Origin: Aestuariispira insulae
Lineage (GTDB): Bacteria > Pseudomonadota > Alphaproteobacteria > UBA8366 > Aestuariispiraceae
Reading direction: 5' to 3'
Assembly (NCBI RefSeq): GCF_003385955.1
Contig: NZ_QRDW01000006.1
Location: forward strand, 171,996-235,995
DNA length: 64,000 bases
Shown: positions 53,655 to 62,257 of the stretch, piece after piece
How positions within the stretch are numbered: the stretch's first letter is position 1
Layout: every line of letters begins with the position of its first letter
The notes under the pieces: model-generated
The model's database searches: none
The model's input: the letters and a program-made list of their open reading frames with translations, nothing else
What the model was told of the DNA's origin: nothing
Made by a program: the position numbers and the translations under genes

Positions 53655-54254
53655 TTATTCAATCATCGCCAGGAATTCAGCGCGGGTTTCCGGGTTGGAC
53701 CGGAACACGCCCAGCATGCGGCTGGTCACGGTGGAAACGCCGGGCTTGTGAATGCCTCTTGTGGTCATGCATTGATGAACCGCATCAATCACCACGGCAA
53801 CGCCCTGGGGTTTCAGAGCCTCGTTAATGGCATCAGCGATCTGGACGGTCATGATCTCCTGGGTCTGCAGGCGTTTGGCATAGGCCTCAACCACGCGGGC
53901 CAGCTTGGAGATGCCGACCACACGCTCGCTCGGCAGATAGGCCACATGGACCCGGCCAATGATCGGTGCGATATGATGTTCGCAATGGGATTCAAACGGA
54001 ATGTCGCGCAGCATGACCATCTCGTCATAACCGTCAGTCTCGCCAAAGGTGCGCTGCAGAATCTCGATCGGATCCTGCTGATAGCCGACGAAATACTCGT
54101 CATAGGCTTTGACAACACGCTTAGGCGTGTCGCGCAGGCCCTCACGCTCCGGATCATCACCGGTATAGGCCAGCAACACCTTAACGGCGGCTTCGGCCTC
54201 TTCACGGGTTGGGCGATTGGCCACCAATTCCGGTTTTTTTACCGCATCAGCCAT
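53655..54254 (-). CDS. folE: GTP cyclohydrolase I
   Basis: This 199-residue enzyme opens GTP to dihydroneopterin triphosphate for folate and pterin synthesis. The zinc and active-site region [19 protein letters not shown], then [20 protein letters not shown], is complete, and [13 protein letters not shown] carries the C-terminal zinc Cys. Length normal. It is divergent from the SufU-like gene. Pterin output can also serve the phenylalanine hydroxylase at 56.7 kb. Confidence 0.96.
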   Translation of the reverse strand: MADAVKKPELVANRPTREEAEAAVKVLLAYTGDDPEREGLRDTPKRVVKAYDEYFVGYQQDPIEILQRTFGETDGYDEMVMLRDIPFESHCEHHIAPIIGRVHVAYLPSERVVGISKLARVVEAYAKRLQTQEIMTVQIADAINEALKPQGVAVVIDAVHQCMTTRGIHKPGVSTVTSRMLGVFRSNPETRAEFLAMIE

Positions 54255-54460
54255 GAGTCTTGAACTTTCTGTTATTTGCGCCCGGGCGGAAAAACCCGCA
54301 CAAGAAAATCAAATGCTGGGGCGATATATCATTGCAATGGGGCCCCAAGTCAACAATATGAGGTCAAAGAACTGGCCTGTGAGCGCCATTCCGCCATGTA
54401 GGGGCGGAATTTTTTCACCAGCCATGATATGATCAGGATCTGGCAATTTCCGAGGCAGCA

Positions 54461-54910
54461 ATGCTTGAACAACTCTATAACAGCCGCATTCTTGCCTTGG
54501 CTGAATCCCTCAAGAAAGACAACCGCCTGGAGGTGGCCGATGCCAGCGCGACTTTGGACAGCCCGCTATGCGGCAGCCGAATCAAGGTGGATCTCAAGCT
54601 GGATGGCGAGGTGATCACAGACTATGGCCAGCAGGTGCGCGCCTGCGCCCTGGGCCAGAGCGCCGCCGCCATCGTTGCCAATACGGTGCGGGGCCAGACC
54701 GTCACCACAATGCGCGCGCTGCGCGACCAGATGGAAGATATGCTTAAAAATGACGGCCCTGCCCCCGATGGCGACTGGGCCGAATTGGCGGTGTTGGAAC
54801 CGGCCAGGGCCCACAAGGCACGCCATGCCTCGATCATGCTGCCGTTCAACGCGATCCTGAAAGCTGTCGACGCGCAGAAGGCCGGCAAAAATGAACAGCA
54901 GCAGGCGTGA
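54461..54910 (+). CDS. SufU/NifU-like iron-sulfur scaffold protein
   Basis: This 149-residue protein is of the IscU/SufU fold. Cys37 lies in [11 protein letters not shown] and Cys62 in [11 protein letters not shown]; a third ligand Cys is not evident, the equivalent region reading [14 protein letters not shown]. It is found next to yidD and near folE, a frequent alphaproteobacterial arrangement. The function is likely Fe-S delivery or sulfur transfer. Its 3' end overlaps yidD by 20 bases. Confidence 0.87.
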   Translation: MLEQLYNSRILALAESLKKDNRLEVADASATLDSPLCGSRIKVDLKLDGEVITDYGQQVRACALGQSAAAIVANTVRGQTVTTMRALRDQMEDMLKNDGPAPDGDWAELAVLEPARAHKARHASIMLPFNAILKAVDAQKAGKNEQQQA

Positions 54911-55151
54911 CCCGATAAGCCTTTTGTTCAAGGGGCTGATTTACTTTTACCGCTATACGCTTTCCTATTTCCTGGGCCGCCATTGCCGCTATGTGCCAAC
55001 CTGTTCGGCCTATGCGCTGGAAGCCATCGACCGGTTCGGACCAATCAAAGGTGGATGGCTGGGATTAAGGCGCATCGTGCGCTGCAATCCCTGGGGTGGG
55101 CATGGCTATGATCCCGTGCCGGATCACTGGCCCGGCGATCAAAACCAATAG
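54891..55151 (+). CDS. yidD: Membrane protein insertion efficiency factor YidD
   Basis: This 86-residue small protein has the YidD core: [27 protein letters not shown], and [17 protein letters not shown] at the C-terminus. The Cys pattern is intact. It helps Sec/YidC insertion at the inner membrane. It overlaps the upstream scaffold gene, suggesting coupling. Confidence 0.93.
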   Translation: MNSSRRDPISLLFKGLIYFYRYTLSYFLGRHCRYVPTCSAYALEAIDRFGPIKGGWLGLRRIVRCNPWGGHGYDPVPDHWPGDQNQ

Positions 55152-55169
55152 GCCCAGCAGCCCCGCCCG

Positions 55170-55979
55170 CTATTCCGTCACCGGCGGTGCAATCAGCTCC
55201 CGTTCCAGTGCGGCCGGGCCATAGGTTTCCTGATAATCGGGCTGCAGCATCAATTGCCGCAATTCATCATTGAATCGCTTCATCATAGAAGCCGAGACGG
55301 TCTTCCGGCTCGCCAGGAAATGAACCGGGCTGCGGCGCAGAACATAGGCATGATCCCGCAGTTGCGACCCAATCCCCAACTGCCGTGCCTCATAAAGCTG
55401 GACCGCCGGATCGCCGATCAGCAAATCAACCCGGTTCTTCAGCACCAGCTGAAGCCCCTGCTTGTTGTTACTATAGGGGAAAATATAGTTTTGGGCGTCT
55501 TCCCTTTCACGGAAGGTCTCAAATTCCTCCCCCCAATAGGTGCCCTGGTAATAGCCGATGCGCAGCCCGAGACGCACCACATCCTCGAGGCTGTTAATGT
55601 CATACCGGCTGTCGGCCCGGACGATCATGCCGACTTTTTCATAGCGGTAGGGAATGGAAAATCGGGCAAATGCCTCCCGTTCCGGGGTGACGGAGGCATA
55701 GGGAACAATATCGAGCTTACCCTGTTCCGCATAGCTGAGGCCGCGTTTCCAGGGCAGGGTCACCATCTCATAGTCACAGCCCATGGCACGGATCACCGCC
55801 TGGACCAGTGCATTGTCAAAGCCTGACAAGTCGCCATTGTCGTCCTGCCCGCTATAGGGTCGGTAATCCGTGACATAATAGATGGAAAAAACCTTGTCGC
55901 AGGCCAGTGCCCCCCCCGCAATGGGACTGAATATAATGGCCGCCGCCAGACCAAGAATTAGGGCAACCTGCCGCGTCAC
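55170..55979 (-). CDS. Orphan periplasmic amino acid-binding-like protein (SBP_bac_3 type), GTG start
   Basis: This 269-residue exported protein has a signal peptide MTRQVALILGLAAAIIF... ending near GGALA. The family-3 fold includes DLSGFDNALVQAVIRAMGCDYEMVTLPWKRGLSYAEQGKLDIV and the C-terminal FNDELRQLMLQPDYQETYG (region cited by residues about 50-90 and 230-250). GTG 55979 was chosen for its strong AAGGAGAGG site; TTG 56024 lies upstream. No transporter is near. Second of three such orphans here. Confidence 0.83.
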   Translation of the reverse strand: MTRQVALILGLAAAIIFSPIAGGALACDKVFSIYYVTDYRPYSGQDDNGDLSGFDNALVQAVIRAMGCDYEMVTLPWKRGLSYAEQGKLDIVPYASVTPEREAFARFSIPYRYEKVGMIVRADSRYDINSLEDVVRLGLRIGYYQGTYWGEEFETFREREDAQNYIFPYSNNKQGLQLVLKNRVDLLIGDPAVQLYEARQLGIGSQLRDHAYVLRRSPVHFLASRKTVSASMMKRFNDELRQLMLQPDYQETYGPAALERELIAPPVTE

Positions 55980-56058
55980 TGTCCCTCTCCTTCTCACTGT
56001 TTTGGCCGAAATCCTATCAGCCAAACGTAAAGGATCGGATAACGGCGCGGTTCAACCG

Positions 56059-56547
56059 CTATCCGGCCGGGGACAGATGGTTCAGGGGCAGGCCGCTGTC
56101 GCCTTTCAGCACTTCCAGGACCAGGCCTGATTCCACATCCTGGACGTTGGGCAGGCGCAATAGGCGATGGGTTGCGATCCGGCCATAGTTTTCCAGATCG
56201 GTTGCATAGATCATCAGCATGAAATCCGATCGACCGGTCATGGAATAACAGGCCGTCACCTCCGGCATCGCGGTCACCGCCTCGACAAATTGCGCCACCG
56301 CCTCTTCTGCATGGTCATGCAGTTTCACCATGCAGACCGCCTGTACCCCCAGTCCCAGTTTCTTACGGTTCAGCCGGGCGGTATAGCCGTCAATCATGCC
56401 CTTTTCCTGCAAGGCCTTCACCCGGCGCAGGCAGGGGCTGGGGGCCATGCCGACCTTTTCCGCCAGGTCGACATTGCTGATCCGGCCGTCTTTTTGCAGT
56501 TCACGCAAAATGCGCACATCGGTTTTGCTGAGCCCCGAAACGGTCAT
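56059..56547 (-). CDS. Lrp/AsnC-family regulator, divergent from phhA
   Basis: This 162-residue Lrp protein has the HTH LSKTDVRILRELQKDGRISNVDLAEKVGMAPSPCLRRVKAL at about 5-46. Its RAM domain includes VTACYSMTGRSDFMLMIYATDL. ATG 56547 has GGAG six bases upstream; ATG 56565 is less supported. Two GGTCAnnnnnTGACC-like palindromes lie in the gap to phhA, so autoregulation and control of phenylalanine hydroxylation are likely. Confidence 0.92.
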   Translation of the reverse strand: MTVSGLSKTDVRILRELQKDGRISNVDLAEKVGMAPSPCLRRVKALQEKGMIDGYTARLNRKKLGLGVQAVCMVKLHDHAEEAVAQFVEAVTAMPEVTACYSMTGRSDFMLMIYATDLENYGRIATHRLLRLPNVQDVESGLVLEVLKGDSGLPLNHLSPAG

Positions 56548-56571
56548 GATCATCTCCAAATTCATGATTCA

Positions 56572-56625
56572 GGTCACAATATGACCATATTTCGCCATCA
56601 TTGCCAATATCAGTCACAAAATGAC
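56572..56625. promoter_or_regulatory. Two palindromic sites in the lrp/phhA divergent promoter
   Basis: Site 1 at 56572-56586 is GGTCA-caata-TGACC, perfect over 5+5. Site 2 at 56613-56625 is GTCA-caaaa-TGAC, perfect over 4+4. Their centres are 40 bp apart, near four helical turns. The spacing and palindromic form fit an Lrp-family dimer array; they lie 25-121 bp from the two start codons. Confidence 0.65.
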
Positions 56626-56692
56626 CCGGCCCGGATGGTAGAATTTGCACAAGCAATAAAAACCGATAAGCCAGAACCGGGAGAAGATGGAA

Positions 56693-57544
56693 ATGGACAC
56701 GGAAAACCTGCGCGGCGATTACACCCATATGCGCGATGACTGGACGGTCGAACAGGATATGGCCGCCTACAGCGAGGCCGAACATCAGCTTTGGCGCAGG
56801 CTTTACCGCCGTCAGATCGGCCTGATGCCCGACCATGCCGCGCCTGAATTCATCGAAGGCCTGGAAAAACTGGATTGCGCCAACGGCATTCCCGACCTCG
56901 AAAAGGCCAGCGACACCCTGCAGGCGCTCACAGGTTTCCGCCTGGTGGCGGTGCCGGGCCTGGTGCCGGATGATGTGTTTTTCGATCATCTGGCCAACCG
57001 CCGTTTCCCGGTAACCGTCTGGCTGCGCGAGCCGGAGGAATTTGATTATCTGGTCGAACCCGACATTTTCCACGACTTCTTCGGCCATGTGCCGCTGCTG
57101 TCCAATCCGGTCTTTGCCGATTTCCTGGAAGCCTATGGCCGCAAGGGGCCGGAAGCGATCAAACATGGCGGGCTGAAATGCCTGGCCAGGCTCTATTGGT
57201 ACATGGTGGAATTTGGCCTGATCAAAACCGATGCGGGCCTGCGGATTTTTGGCGCGGGCATCCTGTCCTCCTCCGGGGAAACCGTCCATTCCCTGACCAG
57301 TCCCGCCTCCAACCGGATCGGCTTTGACATCGACCGGATCATGCAGACCGATTACGATATCGACAGCTATCAGCAGACCTATTTCGTGATCGAGGATTAC
57401 CAGGACCTATTCGACGCCAGCAAGGTGGATTTCAAACCGCTTTATGCCAAATATGCAGATAAGCCGCCATTGCATAAAAAATGCCTGCTGGATGGCGACC
57501 GCTTTTATGCCCCCGAGCCGGAAGCCCTGCCCAAGGCGGGCTGA
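56693..57544 (+). CDS. phhA: Phenylalanine 4-monooxygenase
   Basis: This 283-residue iron- and pterin-dependent hydroxylase converts phenylalanine to tyrosine. The iron site IFHDFFGHVPLLSNPVFADFLEAYG (two His and a downstream Glu) is intact, and PGLVPDDVFFDHLANRRFPVTVWLR precedes it. It lacks the mammalian regulatory domain, as usual in bacteria. ATG 56693 has GGGAG about nine bases upstream; ATG 56687 is the alternative. Homogentisate-pathway genes are not in the window. Confidence 0.95.
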   Translation: MDTENLRGDYTHMRDDWTVEQDMAAYSEAEHQLWRRLYRRQIGLMPDHAAPEFIEGLEKLDCANGIPDLEKASDTLQALTGFRLVAVPGLVPDDVFFDHLANRRFPVTVWLREPEEFDYLVEPDIFHDFFGHVPLLSNPVFADFLEAYGRKGPEAIKHGGLKCLARLYWYMVEFGLIKTDAGLRIFGAGILSSSGETVHSLTSPASNRIGFDIDRIMQTDYDIDSYQQTYFVIEDYQDLFDASKVDFKPLYAKYADKPPLHKKCLLDGDRFYAPEPEALPKAG

Positions 57545-57641
57545 GCCTGGCAATCCCATATCCGATCAGAAAAGCCCCCTCCCCGGTTCGCGCGCAAACA
57601 GGTTGATGCCCGGACCGGGTTGGGTTATGAAGCGGAAGTGG

Positions 57642-57718
57642 GGTCCCGTAGCTCAGCAGGATAGAGCGACAGATTCCTAATCTGTAGGCCACTGGTTCGA
57701 ATCCAGTCGGGATCACCA
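57642..57718 (+). tRNA. tRNA-Arg (anticodon CCU)
   Basis: A complete cloverleaf is visible. The acceptor is GGTCCCG with CGGGATC, D-stem GCTC/GAGC, anticodon stem ACAGA/TCTGT with loop TTCCTAA (CCT at 57676-57678), and T-stem ACTGG/CCAGT with loop TTCGAAT. Discriminator A57715 and encoded CCA 57716-57718 follow. Confidence 0.95.
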
Positions 57719-57858
57719 CCTTTTCCATGAATGACAGGTATTGCTAGGCCCAACACCTTTCCTGTTCGTTCCGTCAAAATTCCTGCTGCAGGCTTTTTCA
57801 ACACCAAGCCTCCTCAAAGCACTTGAACAGCCCTCGGATCTTCCCACACCAAACCGCC

Positions 57859-59304
57859 TCAACGTTTCTTATGGTGCAATTGAAGAACCAACAATAGAGA
57901 GGTCATCACCATGAAAGGCCAAAGGGATAGGGCATATCGCGCGATGCCAATGCCGGTCAGCGCCACCAGCAGACAATAGCCGTGCATCAGCAGCGAGGCC
58001 GTCAGCATCACCCGGAAACGGCTCGTCATCTCTTTTCCGCGCAGCAAACTGATGATCCCAAAGACAATCACCCCCAACGCTGCGGCGGCGACTGACCAGA
58101 TGGCCGGCAATATGATATAGGCCGTTTTAACCGGACGAATCACTTCCGGAAAACCGGCCCCTTCGGCAAAGGGGAGCGGCATCAGCGCCTCTTGATAATG
58201 GTTGATCTCCGCATAACTCCATGGGTGGCTTGCCACGTAGAAAGTCCATACGGAATAGAAGTTAAGCGCCACCAAGCGCACATATCCGAGGGGATTTTGC
58301 AAAAGACGTTCAACGCCGACCTTTTTCATCATTTCACTGGAGGAAATGCCGGCGGAATCTGCCGCCTGGGCGATCTCTTGACGGGCAAACTGATATTGCG
58401 CAAAAACTTCGTATTTTGCCGAGAGATAACTTTCCGCCGGTAGGGTGGGGGACGAGCGGATCAGGTCGCGCACCGGAGCAAAATCCCGTTCGACCACCTG
58501 CCATAGCTGATAGGCGGGATCATCCGCTTCAAAAGGGTTCTCCCCGTTGGAAGCAACAAGGCTTCCCTTGGCAAAGAGATGGATCGGGGCGAGAGATATT
58601 CTTGCCTCCTGCCCATGTCGGTAATGATGGGCGAGATTTTCCGCAATTAATCCTGCCACGACTGGCATGAGTGCATATAGAAGGAATTTAACCGGCCTGC
58701 TTTTGAGAAGCGGCCAATTGATCCAGAGCATCATCGGAATGATCGGCAGAAAGGCATAGGCAATCGGTTTGATCGCAATTGCCAGCGCCAAGGCGCCCCC
58801 CATGACGACGGCATGCCGAAGATCACCGTTATGAGAGACCTGACAAAGGGCAGCAAGGAAGATGACCGATAAGCTGAAAAACAGGGATTCTGTCAGGATC
58901 TGATTATGAAACTGTATCGTGAAGGGATTGAGCAAAACCAGCAAAGCCACACTCGCGGCCATCCAATTACTGTCGGTCAATTTGAGGACTGAAAAGGTAA
59001 GATAGATCGTTGCCGGTACCAGAAGCAGATGTTGGGCTATCACGACGGTGCGTAAATCCCCTCCCAACGAGAATAGGCCATGGATGAAGTAAGGATAGCC
59101 CACATTCCGAACATCGGAAAAATGGATATAGCTGGAAGAATCAGGGAATGTCACCGGTTCCAGCCCCACAAGCGAGCCGATGACCAACTGCATCATTACT
59201 GGGAGCAAGCAAACAACCCAGCGATGTTTGTCCGCAGCTGATGCCACCGTGACCTCCGTCAGTATTTTTTTATTGATTGCCTTTTTTTGTATCATCAATA
59301 GCAT
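57859..59304 (-). CDS. Polytopic membrane protein, GT-C glycosyltransferase-like
   Basis: This 481-residue protein has about ten hydrophobic helices. An N-terminal loop PDSSSYIHFSDVRNVGYPYFIHGLF resembles the acidic first loop of GT-C (PMT/ArnT-like) transferases, but I cannot assign a family firmly. A large soluble segment lies about residues 225-340. GC is visibly lower (about 48% in a sampled line) than neighbours, and it follows tRNA-Arg. ATG 59304 was chosen; ATG 59295 is possible. Acceptor and donor unknown. Confidence 0.75.
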   Translation of the reverse strand: MLLMIQKKAINKKILTEVTVASAADKHRWVVCLLPVMMQLVIGSLVGLEPVTFPDSSSYIHFSDVRNVGYPYFIHGLFSLGGDLRTVVIAQHLLLVPATIYLTFSVLKLTDSNWMAASVALLVLLNPFTIQFHNQILTESLFFSLSVIFLAALCQVSHNGDLRHAVVMGGALALAIAIKPIAYAFLPIIPMMLWINWPLLKSRPVKFLLYALMPVVAGLIAENLAHHYRHGQEARISLAPIHLFAKGSLVASNGENPFEADDPAYQLWQVVERDFAPVRDLIRSSPTLPAESYLSAKYEVFAQYQFARQEIAQAADSAGISSSEMMKKVGVERLLQNPLGYVRLVALNFYSVWTFYVASHPWSYAEINHYQEALMPLPFAEGAGFPEVIRPVKTAYIILPAIWSVAAAALGVIVFGIISLLRGKEMTSRFRVMLTASLLMHGYCLLVALTGIGIARYALSLWPFMVMTSLLLVLQLHHKKR

Positions 59305-59382
59305 CAATTATCTCAAGAAAAACAAGAGATTTATTTGCCGCCAAACAGGTGGCGAGAGGAACGCGTCAGCAAACGGCCCACG

Positions 59383-60198
59383 ATGACATTTTTCAAATTC
59401 ACCCTGGCCCTGGCCGGCCTCGCGATCGCATTGCTGATCGTGATAGTCTTTTCCAAAACCCCCGCCCAGGACCGGGATTGGAAACCGGATTATCTGCGCC
59501 TGCCCGAAGTCCAGGCCGAAGGAGATCTCTACCGGATCAATCAAATCCGGGATTTCCGCTTTGCCCCTAATGGCGACATTCTCCAGAACCGCTATCTGGA
59601 TCGGGAATATGATCTCACAAATCTGAAGTCCCTGTGGCTGGGCATTTCCCATTTCACCGATTATGGGATCGCCCACACCTTCCTCAGTTTCGAATTCACA
59701 AATCAGCCCCCGCTCGTGGTTTCCGTGGAAGCCCGCATGGAACAGGGCGAGAGCTATAGCCCGGTGCGCGGATTGATGCGTGAATATGAGCTGATCTTTC
59801 TACTGACCACGGAGCAGGATTCCATCGGCAGCCGCCTGCATCCGCGCGCAGAACGGGTGCTGTTTTATCCGCTGGACCTTTCGCCGCAAACGCAAAAGAA
59901 CCTGTTTCGCGCCCTGATGCAGCGGGTGGCGGATTTGTCTGCAGCGCCGGAATTTTACAACACCCTGACCGACAACTGCACGTCGAGCCTGACCGCCCAT
60001 GCGACCGGGCTTTCCTGGTTCCAGCGCTGGTTGGATTACCGGTTACTGCTGCCCGGTTTTTCCGACGGCCTTGCCCAGGAAGAAGGCCTGCTGCCACAGG
60101 ATATCCCGCTGGAGGATTTACGCGCCCGCGCCCTGCTCAAACCGGAAAGCGCGCCCCTCGACGATCCTGGCTTCTCCGCCCTGATCCGCATGGATTGA
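59383..60198 (+). CDS. DUF4105 (Lnb N-terminal periplasmic-domain-like) protein
   Basis: This 271-residue protein has one N-terminal membrane anchor (FFKFTLALAGLAIALLIVIVF). The periplasmic DUF4105 domain follows: WLGISHFTDYGIAHTFLSFEF, YELIFLLTTEQDSIGSRLH and the Cys-containing FYNTLTDNCTSSLTAH, which is the papain-like candidate Cys. ATG 59383 was chosen as the anchor begins there. Likely cell-envelope hydrolase; substrate unknown. Confidence 0.85.
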   Translation: MTFFKFTLALAGLAIALLIVIVFSKTPAQDRDWKPDYLRLPEVQAEGDLYRINQIRDFRFAPNGDILQNRYLDREYDLTNLKSLWLGISHFTDYGIAHTFLSFEFTNQPPLVVSVEARMEQGESYSPVRGLMREYELIFLLTTEQDSIGSRLHPRAERVLFYPLDLSPQTQKNLFRALMQRVADLSAAPEFYNTLTDNCTSSLTAHATGLSWFQRWLDYRLLLPGFSDGLAQEEGLLPQDIPLEDLRARALLKPESAPLDDPGFSALIRMD

Positions 60199-60217
60199 CA
60201 GAGATTTGCATTAAAGA

Positions 60218-60254
60218 TATTCCATATCAGAGAATTATTTTCATATATGGAATA
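60218..60254. promoter_or_regulatory. 10-bp perfect inverted repeat upstream of XRE-cupin gene
   Basis: TATTCCATAT (60218-60227) and ATATGGAATA (60245-60254) are exact inverse copies with a 17-bp spacer, ending four bases before the start codon at 60259. The spacer is AT-rich. This is a strong candidate autoregulatory operator for the XRE-cupin protein. Confidence 0.65.
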
Positions 60255-60258
60255 AGCG

Positions 60259-60813
60259 ATGCCAGATGCATTCGCCACACGCCTTGCCGGGCGCCTGAAA
60301 GAGTTACGCCAGGATCGGGGTTGGTCCCTGGATCAACTGGCCGGGTCAAGCGGCGTTAGCCGGGCAACACTCTCGCGCCTGGAAAATGCCGATGTCAGCC
60401 CGACCACAGATATCCTTGGCAAACTCTGCAGCTCTTATGGCATTACCCTCACCCGCCTGATGATGTCTGTGGAACAGGTCTTCCAGCCCCATTTGCCCCG
60501 TGACGCCCAGGAAGAGTGGACGGACCAGGCCAACGGCTTTACCCGGCGCATGGTTTCACCGCCATCGGCATCCCTGGCAGCAGAAGTGATTGAAGGCCGG
60601 ATCGAGCCCGACCGCCAACTCATCTATGACCGCCCGACACGCATGGGCATGGAACATCATCTGATCATGCTGGAAGGCCGGCTGGAGGTTAGCCTCGATG
60701 ATGTCCGCCATTCCCTGGAGGACGGTGACTGCCTGCGTTATCTATTGAAGGATACCAGCCGTTTCCAGACCCCGCCCGACAGCGGTGCGCGCTATCTCCT
60801 GGTCTTGTTGTGA
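60259..60813 (+). CDS. XRE-family regulator with C-terminal cupin domain
   Basis: This 184-residue protein has an HTH_XRE domain at about 8-62 (LKELRQDRGWSLDQLAGSSGVSRATLSRLENADVSPTTDILGKL cited by region). A cupin sensor follows at about 110-182 (MGMEHHLIMLEGRLEVSL, LEDGDCLRYLL). It is the usual repressor/activator layout for small-metabolite genes. A perfect inverted repeat overlaps its promoter. The GNAT gene starts nine bases after its stop and is likely in the same operon. Confidence 0.92.
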   Translation: MPDAFATRLAGRLKELRQDRGWSLDQLAGSSGVSRATLSRLENADVSPTTDILGKLCSSYGITLTRLMMSVEQVFQPHLPRDAQEEWTDQANGFTRRMVSPPSASLAAEVIEGRIEPDRQLIYDRPTRMGMEHHLIMLEGRLEVSLDDVRHSLEDGDCLRYLLKDTSRFQTPPDSGARYLLVLL

Positions 60814-60821
60814 GAGATCCT

Positions 60822-61352
60822 ATGGAAACTGCCAAGATACAAACCATTGCCCCTGATCTGCTGAACCAGCATCTGGCCGGGCTTTCAGAGATTTTGACCG
60901 CCACTGTTCTCGACGGCGCCAGTGTTGGTTTCATCCTGCCCCATGATGATGGTAAGAGCCGGGCATTCTGGACGGGATCGGTCTTCCCGGAAGTGGAAAA
61001 GGGCAACCGCCGCCTTCTGATCGCCAGCCTGGATGGCCGGGCGGTCGGCACGGTGCAGCTGATCACCGGCCTGCCGGAAAACCAGCCCCACCGGGCGGAG
61101 ATTGCCAAGCTTTTGGTCCACCCGGATTTCCGGCGACGCGGCCTGGCCCGTCAATTGATGCAAGCGGCAGAGAAGGACGCGCGCACCCTTGCCAAAACCC
61201 TGTTGACGCTCGACACCCGCACCGGCGACAGTGCCGAGCCACTTTATGCGTCCTTGGGGTTTTCTGTGGCAGGCGTCATCCCCGACTATTGCCGCGCACC
61301 GGAGGAAAACCGGCTGGAGGCCACCACTTATATGTATAAAAAGTTGGTCTGA
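60822..61352 (+). CDS. GNAT-family N-acetyltransferase
   Basis: This 176-residue acetyltransferase has the acetyl-CoA motif VHPDFRRRGLARQLMQAAE at about 98-116 and a LLTLDTRTGDSAEPLYASLGF C-terminal motif. ATG 60822 was chosen; a GTG at 60810 overlaps the previous stop. Paired with an XRE-cupin regulator, it probably modifies a small molecule sensed by that regulator. Substrate unknown. Confidence 0.9.
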   Translation: METAKIQTIAPDLLNQHLAGLSEILTATVLDGASVGFILPHDDGKSRAFWTGSVFPEVEKGNRRLLIASLDGRAVGTVQLITGLPENQPHRAEIAKLLVHPDFRRRGLARQLMQAAEKDARTLAKTLLTLDTRTGDSAEPLYASLGFSVAGVIPDYCRAPEENRLEATTYMYKKLV

Positions 61353-61363
61353 GCGACTGGCTT

Positions 61364-62101
61364 TCAGTTCAGATAAGCCTGATGAATCCGGTCATATTCG
61401 CCACTGGCCCGCAACCGGTCCAGGGCACCTTGCCAACGGCTGACTACCTGATCCGGGATTTCTTTCGAACAGGCGATATAGAGGGGAAACTCTATCAGCT
61501 TGACTTCCGTCTGGCGCAAAGCATCCACCGGCTGGCCCAGCTCACGCAGGGAGAAAACCATCCCCATATGCGCCAGGTTCACCACCAGATCGGCGCGCCG
61601 GTTCAAGACCTCGTTCAACTGACGGTTCTTTTCCGGGGTTGACCAGAGATTGGTAAGACCGATCTCGCCCAGCCGGTCGGCCACCAGGCCACGATGGGGA
61701 GAGACCACCCGTGCAACCCTGCGCACATCATCGAGCGAGCGAAACTGTCTTTGATCGGATTTATGCTGATAAAAATAAACCGCATCGTTTGAAAGCGGCC
61801 CGATCCATTTATATTTCCCCTCCCTTTCCGGCGTGCGGAAAAGCGAGAAATTCATGACATTGGGCAACCGGTCCAACATTGCATGGCCGCGCGCGCCGGG
61901 ATAAAGGACAATGTCATGCACCTCCCCCAACTCGCCCATGATCGCCCGCACGATATCCGCAGAAAACCCCTCGACCCGGTCTGACCCGGCGTAATTATAG
62001 GGCGGCCAGTCTTCGGTGATGATCAAAAGATCGCTTTCCGCGCGCGCCGACGACAGCCATAAACTGAACAGACCACAGGCTATCGCGATTATTCTTGTCA
62101 T
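61364..62101 (-). CDS. Orphan periplasmic amino acid-binding-like protein (SBP_bac_3 type)
   Basis: This 245-residue exported protein has a signal peptide MTRIIAIACGLFSLWLSSARA. The family-3 fold follows (DLLIITEDWPPYNYAGSDRVEGFSADIVRAIMGELG, cited by region, then VHDIVLYPGARGHAMLDRLPNV). It has no transporter partner. Third orphan of this kind here. ATG 62101 has GGGA seven bases upstream; GTG 62107 is adjacent. Convergent with the GNAT gene. Confidence 0.83.
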   Translation of the reverse strand: MTRIIAIACGLFSLWLSSARAESDLLIITEDWPPYNYAGSDRVEGFSADIVRAIMGELGEVHDIVLYPGARGHAMLDRLPNVMNFSLFRTPEREGKYKWIGPLSNDAVYFYQHKSDQRQFRSLDDVRRVARVVSPHRGLVADRLGEIGLTNLWSTPEKNRQLNEVLNRRADLVVNLAHMGMVFSLRELGQPVDALRQTEVKLIEFPLYIACSKEIPDQVVSRWQGALDRLRASGEYDRIHQAYLN

Positions 62102-62198
62102 CCTCACATCCCGCCATGAATGCCAACCAGAGACATAAGCATACTACAAAAATCACGCAAATTCACCCGCCCCCGCCCCCATTGGCTTCCCAATAAAA

Positions 62199-62222
62199 AA
62201 AGGGCCTCCGAAAAGGCCCTTT
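62199..62222 (-). terminator. Terminator of bacterioferritin operon
   Basis: AAAGGGCCT pairs with AGGCCCTTT around CCGAAA; on the minus strand it runs into a T-rich tract (TTTTTTTATT). Confidence 0.85.
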
Positions 62223-62257
62223 CTCTTTTTGTCTTTGTTCCTGATCCAACCAACCCG

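Noticed and set aside
57859..59304. Genomic island integrated at tRNA-Arg
   Set aside because: No integrase and no repeat of the tRNA 3' end were found in the window; kept only as a weak composition note.
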